From: Parnassius smintheus behrii
Lineage: Eukaryota > Arthropoda > Insecta > Lepidoptera > Papilionidae
Reading direction: 5' to 3'
Length of the DNA stretch: 64,000 bases
Assembly: GCA_036936625.1 (NCBI GenBank)
Contig: JAUPFT010000006.1
Coordinates: 10,341,501-10,405,500, forward strand
The notes beneath the pieces are model-generated. The model searched no databases. It worked only from the letters and a program-made list of their open reading frames with translations, and had not been told where the DNA came from. A program made the position numbers and the translations under genes. Shown here one piece after another: positions 25,301-37,300 of the stretch (positions are counted from its first letter, which is position 1; each line of letters begins with the position of its first letter).

Positions 25301-28299
25301 CAGATAAACCACCTTTCATTCCACCGCTGTACACAGGATTGCATCTTTTAGGAGGTCACCTGCCATAGTAGCAACGACTCACGGGGTGGAGGGGGGGGGG
25401 GGGGGATAGCAACAACAGTTTTTTATTATGATTTGTTATCAGGAAGATGTTGTTGCCGATCTCCTCTTTCATTCCCCTCTTCCTTCTCTAACGACACCCA
25501 CCGAATGATATTGAGTAGTAGATTCTCTTACGCTGCTGCCATTAAACAGCGACTAATTGGAGTACATCTTACCTTAATCAACTCGCAAGCATTTCTCATA
25601 GAATTCCTCAGATTTTCTATATTCTTTTTGGCTGCTTCTTTCTCTTTCTTCAGTTGAGCCGTAACTGAATCCATCTCCTTCATCTTCTCCTCCAATGTTT
25701 TGATCTTAACAATGCCTCTGTATCTCGGTTGGTGTCGACGACGGACCAGATATCCACGTATGGTCTTTTGCAAGAGAATGAGACATTCGCGGCGGTACAG
25801 AATTTTGTTCTTCACTGCAAAAAAAAAACAAAAAGGTTAATTAGTATCCAATAATTTGCGATAGTGAGAGACAAATAAACACAATAAGTAGAATCACTCA
25901 ATAGTTAAAAACAGTAGCCTACCTGGTTCCAGATTTTTGAAAAAGTATTATTTATCATTCGTATAACCTTTTATTCAATACTCTATATAATAATAATAAT
26001 AAGACACTTTTAATTTAATACGGATAGTAAATAATATTTTTTCAAAATCTGGAATCAGATAACTTACTGTTTTTAACGGTTTCTGTTTATAAAAATAGAT
26101 GCAGTGGTTTAATTGTCACCATAATTTAAAAAATTTCTTGAGGAATGTTTTCGTGTATGTTGTTTACAGGTTTGAAAAATGGAAGTAATAATTCGATTAA
26201 ATGAAGCTAAAAGTCGGTATATGAATATTTTGAACTCGGCGATCGAAGCAAATAAAGTAACCGTCATGAATGTGTATCTTAATCTTTGGTAGCCTTATTT
26301 TACTATTTTAATATGTACTCATAACTTTTTAAAACATTATTTGTTTAGACAATAAATAAAAGGTGTATTTTTATTTTGTTATCAGTTTGTTTGTGTGTCA
26401 TGCCGTTTAATATAAAATCATGTTAGTGTTGTACATTTCTCATGTAAGTGAATTTTAATTCTTTTGAAAAATAAATATCTTAAACCACATGTACACACAG
26501 CAAGTATATAATTACTTCGTCTAAAATCGCCAAGCTTCTTTGATGAAGTTCTCAATAAACGCATATGTCGTAGGTCTATTGCTCATTGTAGCTTTGTTTG
26601 CATTAATAGTCGGAGCCTCGACTATTTTATGTCTATACATTTTATTACTTATCGTAGGAAGCATTCTCGTGCAGGTGACGTAATACGCAACTGGCTGTCA
26701 TAATAATATTATAGAAGTTTTATGTAAGAACAGTAGAGAAATGTTAGCGTTTTGCTATCAAAGTTCTATCATACTAACGAATAGCATCGTGATAAGCTGA
26801 AACGGTACAATAGTAATGAAATAACGCTTTTTCTTATAGTATAAGAATGACAAACGAAGACACAGTCCACCTGATAATAAGTGGATGCTGTGGCCCATAG
26901 ACATCTACGTTCATCCTCTATTAAGAACCAAAATGCAGATGCGTTGTCACCCCTAGGACCCCCAGGACTAAGATGGAATGCCTAGTTCCCAGTAAAAAGG
27001 TCTCCGGTTCTCTACCCTCACCATACGGAACACAGCAAATATAGCAAAATTAGCGATACTTACGTTTTATGATGGACAACACGGCAAATATTGAGCGTCT
27101 CCATCTGGACTTAACCAACCAGGCCAGGACCGAGTGCACTATGGCCTTCAGGTTCTCAGGGTCGGATCGCATGATGGTGTCGAACTCCGAGTACTTCCCC
27201 GGCCGGAAGAAGACTCGCGTCAACCCAAATTTGTAATCCTTGTCTGATAGACCGAGGCTATGAATTATCGCCTAGAAAACGAAAAAAGGTATTACTACGG
27301 TTTCCATTCTTAAGATGATCAAGATGTGCTTTAAATTTGTTCTTAAATTGTTCTGTTGTAGAACCTTAAACAGTGAATATGTATGTATTGTAAGGTCACA
27401 CACTTTTAAGAAGCAGAGTTGTAGTTAGTTGATGGGCACGTCAAAAGGAAAAGATCACCAAAGTTAAAAGTTTAATTGAAGTAAAATAGTTAGTAAAGTT
27501 AGAGTGGCAAATCTTTCCTTGAGTAGTTGGTGTTCAGTAGGACGGTTGTTGACGTACTGCCGATCGTCAGCTTGCAATTAAATAGGTAAATTTAAATACA
27601 CGCGACGCCCGGCTAAAGTAGTTTGCAACGTTTACTAAATAAAAATGTGTGTTTCTTAAATGTAACTTGCATTTGCGTTGCAAAATCAGAAGAAATAATT
27701 GCGAAATATCGTTTTAAATTTGGAAAAGTTATATCGTTTAATTAGGTATGATAGATAATACATTAATTGAATAATGATTTTTTATATTCACGCGAACACT
27801 CCGTAAAAGTAGTTTTAATCAACATTAATTGAAGTTGAATGATATATAACTTTCAATAAATTTGTAGGTACAATACGCGCGACAGCTACTGTAAATTAAT
27901 TGTACTATGCCAATAACTTTCGCGTTGTGCAAGCAATAAGTTGACAAAATTTTACTACAATGTGACAAACGGTGTAACAGCGTATAAAATACGAACAAAC
28001 AAACATACATTTTTAATTATAATTAGATTATTGTTCTCAATTTGAGTTAATTAGTCAATATGATATTTATCTGCACATGATTAAGTTTTTCGCTTATCTC
28101 CTTTTAAAACTGTAACGGTTCTTTTCAAGCCGGTTCAGTAAAATTTGCAAATGACGTGTGCGATTGCGGGTGAGAAGTGTGTAGGTTTGATTGAGTGTTA
28201 GTAGATGAGTGTCAGTTCGTAAGTATGAGAGAATAGCTGAGTATAAGTAGGCGAGGAATGCGTAGATGAGTGCAAGTGAGTAGGCGCACGCGCACGCGC

Positions 28300-28355
<56 letters not shown>

Positions 28356-31300
28356 GTCACCTACACACACACATATACACGCACACGCACACAATAGCGT
28401 GTGAGTATGAGTCACCTCGCAGAGCACGCTGGGCGCGAGTTTGCGCAACGGCGGTGGCAGGTGCGCGGCGTAGAGTGCGTGCAGGTCACGGAAGGGCGCG
28501 CGCGAGGGGAAGCCGTGCTGCATGAGCGCCAGCACGGACACCGTGCCCGAGCACTGCAGCTGCGCCAGCACCAGCGCGCCCTCCACCGCGCGCCCCACCA
28601 TTCGGCTGTTCGGCTTCACACACCGCACGAAATTCGTGCCCTGACCAACAACACCACACACTCAGATAAGATACCCAATAAGAACCCACGACATATCGTC
28701 TCGGAGGTGTCTCCAGAAAAAACGTACATCTAAAAATAAAACATTCATTTGTCAAACATTCTAAAACGGTAATCTTCTTGATTTCAACTTCAAATAATAA
28801 AAAAAAGAACTGCAGTTACAAACCCGATTACCAAGCGTACCATGGCGAATATCCCCATGTGAGAAAACTTATAGGGAAGACCCATGTCCAGCAATTAATT
28901 TCAATGGGTTATGATGAATTAACAACATAAAATAGGCTTAACACTGAGTAATGAAACAATTGGCGAGGATCTGACTTTCTACCCGAATACAATATAGTTG
29001 GTTACGCGGAAAACCATTCGTATTTATTTATTTGACGGTAGGCTTGCCAAATCGTTTATCCCTTTCCAAACGATATCATTCATACCCTCCTATCGACACA
29101 TCGGGGTGGTGGGGTGGGAGGGGAGAGAAGATAATTCTAAAATATTACGCGATCATCGCAACCGAAGGAATAAAAGGCACGCGCGGCCGACGCGCAGCCT
29201 CTTCCCGCCGCGCTCGTCGTTGGAACCACACCGCTTAAGACAATAGTATCATAGAAGGGCTATTGCCCACGCGCACCGCAAGTACAACCGCTTTAGCCTG
29301 GACGCAGTCGAGCTCCAGGAAACCCGCCTCACCTCGTGTGAGAAATAGTCGCGCACCGCACTCTCTACCCAGAGTTTCTTCCAGAAGTCGCAGCAATATA
29401 GTGCCCAAGCCGCGTAGAAGCAACACCCCGGTAAGTGAACATTCCTAATAGTTCCTGCTTGATATAATTGTGTTTAATAGTTAATCCGCCCCAATTTTAT
29501 TTTCTCCTAATCAAGCAGGATTCCTTTCATAGATTTGGCCAATAATAGTTCGTTTTAGGGAAGAACGAGTGCATTGTATGGTAAACCGCGTGCTATAGTC
29601 GTCATTTTATGTAAACGTAGAAGCATTTCGCATATACAGTCCACTTTGGTTAATATCTCGCGTAATAGGTTTAAGGCTCGACCGGGGAATTGGACTTCGG
29701 TAGCCTTAGGCTCGTCGCTCCACCAATAGTTATCTTAAAAACAAGAATAAATAGGCTTTTTTATTAAGCCTTGTAGCGGCGCTGTCGTCGCGCCGCAAGC
29801 GAAACACACCGAAGCTTAAATGACGCTATCAGAATTCCGAATCATAAACAGTATATATAGAACATCTCCGAACTATCATACGGAGTGTTGACCGCTCCCC
29901 GAGCATAACACCTTGCCCGGTGGACAAGGTGCTATGCCCGGGGGGCACCTTTTCCTTCCACCGCCAAATTGGTGACGCCGACGTGATCTGAAATGCAACC
30001 AACAACCTTCGGAAACTTCGAGCTTCATCATCGTCATAAAATACCCCACTCATTCGCTTCCGAGCAGATATCGTCTGCAGTCTTCATATCCTGCAAGCCA
30101 TCTAGCTTCATAAGGTTCATCGCAACACTGGAATAATAATGCTTCCTGTTCCTTCAAGCTACTCTCTGCGCTACAGTGTTCGGCACGGCTCTGAGCCTTA
30201 CTGCTCGCCTCTGCTTCGCAGCACTCTCGCAGATTACTTGCCTTCTTCTCGACTCACCGCAGACTACAAGGCAATCTCCTGGCACTTGCACATTCGTCGG
30301 CAACGAGGCTGCACTATCGACCTCCGGTCTGAGCAGGGGGGTGATGTAGCGGCGCTGTCGTCGCGCCGCAAGCGAAACACACCGAAGCCTAAATCACGCT
30401 ATCAGAATCCCGAATCATGAACAGTATATATAGAACATCTCCGAACTATCACACGGAGTGTTGACCGCTCCCCGGGCATAACACCTTGCCCGGTGGGAGA
30501 TCTCCCCTTTTCCTTCCACGGCCACAAGCCTTACCGGGTACACTTTACTCTTTTCGTTAAATCACTACTTACTGTCAAGTGGAATATTAGCCAAGTGGAG
30601 GCTTATAAAATGTAGGCGATATAAATATTTCTATTGGTAAGTGGAAAAATCTTGTTTTCTACTTTTATATTAGATTTAATTTTTTGGCAATGTTTTGTGA
30701 TGATAATATCATGGGACCAAAGAATGATCCTTACGAAACACCCGTTTACACTGTAAATTCTGTAGTTGCATTCATCAATATTTCTCGTGAGAAGAAAAGA
30801 TAAAATGGTCAAAACAGATGTAATCTGACACAAAAACAATTACTGGTTTAATTATATTTCTTGAATAAATTTTTAAAGGTACATATCAAAAGCCTTAAAG
30901 AGATTATAGTAAACAATTATTAACATTCTACATTTTACTAATAAAATTACTTTATACTCCTACTCCCTCGGCGTAATCTCGAAATCATGGAAGACAGCCC
31001 TCGTGCACCCGATCCCTAAAAAAGGTAACCGCTCTGATCCATCCACCTATAGGCCTATCCCCATAACCTCCTTGTTCTCTAAAATAATGGAATCCATTAC
31101 TAACAGCCATCTCATGGGGTACATTGAAGATCACTAGCTGATTAGTGACCGCCAGTACGGTTTCCGTCGCGGTCGGGTTTGGCTCTCCAGCACCTTAAAA
31201 ACGGCAAGTCCCCGGGCGAGGATGGAATTACAGCGGAGCTTCTAAAAGCGGGTGGAAAACCGGTACTTTAAGTCCTTCAGAAGCTTTTTAATACCGCCCT

Positions 31301-34300
31301 ACATGGAGGTACTACTCCCGATTCGTGGAGCAGAAGTGAGGTGGTCTTGTTCTTTTAGAAAGGTGACAACGCCCTCTTGCAGAACTATAGACCGATATCC
31401 CTTTTGAGCCGCGTCTACGTTCTGTTTTCGACAGTCATTACGAATTATATCGTACGCAGACTCGACAACTTCCAGCCACCCAAAAAAACCTGTTTCCGAA
31501 AAGGCTTTAGAACCATAGACCACATAGACGCTTCGGTAAATTGTACAGAAGACCGAAGAGTACAATTTGCAACTTTGTCTTGCGTATGTGGACTATGAGA
31601 AAGCCTTTGATTCCGTTAAAATTTGGGCGGTGCTGCAATCCCTTAAGCGGTGCTAAGTTGACTGTCGGTATATCTAAGTGCTGAAGTGTTTGTACAGAAG
31701 GGCTATGATGGCGATCCGGGTACAGAAACAGAGTACGAAACCTATCCAACTGCAGAGAGTATTCAGTCTAAGAACGGGTGACGTTATATCCCCGTAACTC
31801 TTCACCGCTGCATTGGATAACGTTTTCAAGCTAATAGACTGGAAAAGATACGGTATTTACATAAATGGCAAGAACATCTCTCACCTTCGCTTTGCCGACC
31901 TAAGGACTATGTTCAATGATCTCAACATGTAACGTCTATGTCACACCTATGCCGATAGTTGTACTAAGCTCTGAGTTGTTGACGAATATGTTTACCTAGG
32001 ACAAATATCCCGACTAAGTAATTCCAACTATTACCGATCGAGCCGAATTGAATCCTTCGATCAACTCGATCCATCAATAGACGAATAGAAATTGGTTGAG
32101 CAGCGTTCGGGAGATTACGACACATCTTCTCGTCAGGTATACTTCAAAACTCGAAAACGAGATCGTACAACCAGTAAGACTTGCCAGTGACGATTTACGA
32201 ATCTGAGATGTGATCCTTCACTGCTAGTCGTATGAGGGAGCTCGAGGTCGCTTAGCGAACTATGGAGAGGGTTATGCTCGAGGTTTCTCTGCGTGATAAA
32301 CTTAGAAATGAGCTAATCCGCAGTAGAACCAGGGGGTAACTGACATAGCCCAATGTATTAGTAAGCTAAAGTAGCAATATGGCGACCATATAGCTCGAAG
32401 AACCGACAACTGATCGGGAAGCATAGTTCTAAAGTGGCAGTCTCATTTCGGTAGGCGAAGTATAGGGCGATCCCCCACAAGATGTAATGATGACCTGGTA
32501 AGAGATGCAGGAAGTCAAGGGATGCAGGTGGCTCAGGACCTTGCTTTGTGGCATTCGTTGCGGGAGACCTATCTTCAGCAGTGTACTTGTATGGCTGTAA
32601 TGATGATGATTATGATATCTTTTATTCTTCATCAAATTGTAAGAAAACTATTTCACATAGTCGATTGACTTGGTAGGTGAACTGACGAACGCCGTACTAG
32701 ATGAACACACTATTAATACTATTCCACATCGCCGGTCTGAATATTTTATATCGGGCAAACATAAGGTAGTACAATGCCATTTTTCGAAAGACGTAAAGTC
32801 TTCCTATTTTCATTACCAACTGTGTACCACTTATCTATAAAGTTATGATTATTATAAGTTATACTCACATTCTCCTTAAGTTTGTCCATAAGTTGGGATA
32901 ATTGAGCTTGGAACTTTGCCCCAACGGATATAAAGTTCAGTTTCCCTTTGGCATTATTGTTGTCCGTGTTTTGGAACAGTTGCTGCACCAGTGGATTGCT
33001 GGACTCTTGGACTAGAAATTCCAGTGACGCGTGTAAGGCGTCGTTGTTCTTTTCTATGAACTGGTTCTGTGGGAGAACACATAAATTAAACAATGAGCGT
33101 CAAAATTCATAAAATTAATTTCAGTAAAAAATAAATTCACTTTTTTTTAAATAGGATAAGGGTGACAAACGAGCACACAGTCCTCCTGATGGTAAGTGGA
33201 TGCTGTGTCCCATAGACATTTACATCTATTCTCTATCACGAAACAAAATGCAGATGCATTGTCACCCGTGAAGACTAAGATGGAACGCCTCCTTTCCAGT
33301 AAAAAGGGTCTCCGGTTCTCTATACTCACTATACGAAACACAGCAGCGTTAAGCTGCTATTTTATGCTAGTATTCTGTGAGAGCGTGGTCCTTCCCCGGT
33401 CAAGTCGACCCATTCGTGTTAAAACTATACTACTAATATAGCTGCAGCATGGCTCTACCGTATGGTACAATCAAATTCTTATTTTAATATTTAAACAAGG
33501 AAGTGCTTAAGAGCCGTAGGAGCTCAAGGAATTCGTCTTTAATTTTATAGCGCAATTTCAATAGTACCATTGAAATTGTTAATTGCAATTATAATATTGA
33601 TGTAACACTTGCTCGGCAGAGAATGAAGCATTGATCGAAAGATGTTGAATGTTGGAGGCTGCTCAAGCACCGAAAATTTTGGGAGTTTATTAGCCGAAAA
33701 AATTTATTATAACTAAACAAAAAAAAATTAAACAGCTATTTATGGAATGGCTTTCCACATGATAGATGAAGAGATTAAAAAATAGATTGAGTTGATATTT
33801 TCAAAAGTGCGGACTTGATAAATCTACAGTGTAGATTATGTAAAGTGGCTAGATAAACAAATAAAACCACTTTTATAACGTAAAAATAGCAATTAATCGA
33901 TTTAAAAAATAAATAAATTCAACAATCATTTAATTTTCTGACAATGTGCTTTTTACATCACTTATATGTTCAATATGATTTTAGATGTGATTTCATGCCA
34001 AAGCGTTGGAATTCTTGATTTTTAGGTGCTAGTAGAATAAAGCTACGCGCTTTGCGCTCAAGGCATACAATATTTTAAGAACATGTGAAGTCCGCCAACA
34101 CGCATTAAAGGAGAGCCAGAGGCTGATTCCTGCTCAAAAGCCCTCTCGGAAATGAAAGGAAAGTGTCTAATACTGGGACGTACATAGCCCATTAGTTTAT
34201 GTTTAAGCATATGCCTGCTAAGTTTGACGATGGTCTTCGCATTAGCTTGGAAGGGCTCAATACAGCCAAAAGGCGAAACATATCCTATACCTTTAAACGA

Positions 34301-37300
34301 GCAATTCTTGTATATAAATATATATATAATCGGAATCTCGGAAACGGCTCCAACGATTTTCATAAAATTTTGTGTGCAGGGAGTTTCGGGGGCAATAAAT
34401 CGATCTAGCTAGGATTTATTTTTAGAAAATGTCTTTTTGTCCGTGTTTTTAGGCAATGAAAAACTGCTAGAATATCGTAGCAGTTTTTTTTCAGTTTGAA
34501 GAATAAGAACGTAAATTTTGACAGTTTGTTAATGATTACAAATAGCTTAATTGGTATATTGGGCGGTCACAAAATCGTAATACCATGGTTCGAGCCCAGA
34601 CCGACCGACTTTTTTAATTTTTTTTTTCAAGTTCCTTTCTTTTTTGAGAAAATCTATTTTTTCAAGCCTTTTTTAGTATTTTTTAAAACACGAAAATTTA
34701 AATTAAACTAATTGCACTCATGATTTTTTATTCAAATAACCAGTTCAGTTTTTCCTATTACGTCGCTAAGATCAAAAAATATTATTCGTATTTCATCAGT
34801 ATGCAATTTGTATCTAAATATAATTTCCAAAACACACGAATTAAAAAAAAACCGAACGAAAAATACCGAGCAAAGCTCGGTCAACCGGGTACTAGGATAT
34901 TATTGAGGTATGAACAAACTAACGAACCTTATTTGTCTTTGAGAATCTTGAACAATTTTTTTACAACTTAATTTTAACTACGAAGTTTAATAAGCTGAAA
35001 AGTACTGTTTTAATAAATTATACATGTTACTCACAGTGTTATAACAGACAGCACCAGCAAAATGCCTTAATAGGAAACCTTCATCGTCTCTGAGAGATCT
35101 GTGCGCCTTGAGACGAGATGCCCGCGGGACTTGCAGTCGAGAACTGAAAATTTTAACAAAAATATGTCACTGGAAATGGTTACACTCTGTTAAGGTGAAA
35201 CCTACGGACTGTTCCAGCCATTCTCCCGCAAGATGGCGCTGAAGTCAACATTTTTAGTTTATTTGGAGTTTTGTGTAATTCGAAAATTATTAAGTCGTAG
35301 GAGTAGACTTAGCGGTTATCGGATATTACATTTTATTGGAATGGGTCATATCATTGCCTCAAAATCAACCCAATTCGACATTAATTTTGATTATAACATC
35401 TGTCATTGAATATAGGGTCGTTTACACACACATAGACGTATCCCTACGTTTATGAAGTTAGAACACTAGATGGCGTGAATGTAAAAAAACAAGTTTTTAA
35501 TTTTTCTGTATGTGTAGATTGGGTAGGCAGAACTACAAAACGCTATGTACGATTGTTATAAAAATAAAATTTATATTTGTTGGCGTAAACTATTTAATTG
35601 ATTTATAACTTTGGGAAATAAATTATGTCAACATTGATTACAATATAACGCAGTTTTATTTTATTACATTACACTATTGAATTTTTTATCAAAACAGAAG
35701 TACCTATTTGAAGCAACATAATTATACTGATACATACCAATTCACTCAAAACTAATAACACTGATGATTTGTAACAGTACCAATTATTAGAATAATTAGA
35801 CATTTCATAACCAACACGTAAGAAACTATAATTCACAAACAAGAGATAACAACAAATATATAACACGCTTTATTTTGTGCTAATAACCAGGAAGTTTGAA
35901 AATAATATTTCCTAATTTCGAAGCACTCAACAAAAGCCTTTAGTAAAACAAAAATATAAATCCTATACCTACGAGCAATTCTTGTATATATATAATCGGA
36001 ATCTCGGAAACGGCTCCAACGATTTTCATAAAATGTCGTTTTATCCCCGTTTTCAGGCAATGAAAAACTGCTACAATATAAGAAGGTAAATTTTAACACT
36101 ATAATAAAGGTCGTAATAGCTCAAGTGGATAACGCACTGTCGCGAAATCGTTCCATGGTTCGCGTCTTGTCTTAGGATTGACTTTTTTCCCCTTTTTTTT
36201 TCAAGTTCCCTTCTTTTGTGAGAAAATCTATTATTTCGAGCCCTTTTTGTAGTATTTTTTTTAAAAATACGAAAATTTTATTGTACTCATGATTTTTCAT
36301 TTTAAAAACCAGTTCAGTTTTTTTCTATTATGTCAGTAAGATCAAAAAATATTCTTCATATTTTATCAGTATGTATTTTTAATCTAAATATAACTTCCAA
36401 AACACACGATTTCCAAAAAAAAAAAAATACCGAGAAATGCTCGGTCATCCAGGTAGGTACTATACAATATAATATATACAAATCTTCATTCAATTCTATA
36501 TGAATAGGGTTGCGTTCAGAACACAAGATCTAGAACACTAAAATGTACAAAAATTTACTTATCCCTTTATTTCAATGTTATCTTTATATTCCTGGTAGAA
36601 TTGGCCGACTAATAAAAATATAACTCAGATTAGAATAAGCTATTTATTTATAAACAATAAAGCACGGTACAGAAAAAAGGATTTTATGTAAATGAATTAT
36701 ATTTGTTTCTGAACGCATCATAAGGTGTGACGTAGTGACGAGTGAACTTGAGCTCTACAAAATATAACAAACTAATAATGTGTGTCTGTCTGAAACTGTT
36801 TGCAAAATGCGTAAAGGTTGTTTAATGTAACCCGGCAAAACCATATTTAGCAAATGTTTGCAAGTTTAATTTTGTGACTACTTTGGTAGTTTACCGATTT
36901 ATAATAATTGTCTTTATTGACCAAAAACATATTCAAACACATTCATATATGAAACACTGACACGTATGACGTAGGTAATCAGTATTGTGACGATATTTCA
37001 GAAAAATCACGGGCCAGCCTGCTGTTAAGAATACTATCGAAAACATAATTGCGTTTTTAAAATAATTAATTACTATACCTACGATAAATTACAATATAGT
37101 CTCAAATATATACTAGAGAAATATTGCAATACGAATAAATGAAAACATACATACAAAATATGTATAATACACAAGAAATTCCGCGCGCAAATCATAGCGC
37201 GTGACAACCGAAATCAGAATATTATATTTTATAGAAGTCAAACAAGTGAACGTACGTAAGTTTGGCAACGCTTTTGTTCCGTCTTGCTTTGTTCTTTAGT

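Larger units (their letters stand above)
29767..30531 (+). mobile_element. TRIM-like non-autonomous LTR retrotransposon with 5-bp TSD
   Basis: LTRs 29772-29968 and 30345-30526 begin TGTAGCGGCGCTGTCGTCGC and, in the 3' copy, end CCACA; they differ mainly by a short internal replacement. The 5-bp target duplication AGCCT lies at 29767-29771 and 30527-30531. Just after the 5' LTR is a primer-site-like TTGGTGACGCCGACGTGATC, as in insect BEL/Pao and Gypsy elements; just before the 3' LTR is a purine tract GAGCAGGGGGGTGA. The 376-bp interior has no gag or pol. Confidence 0.88.
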
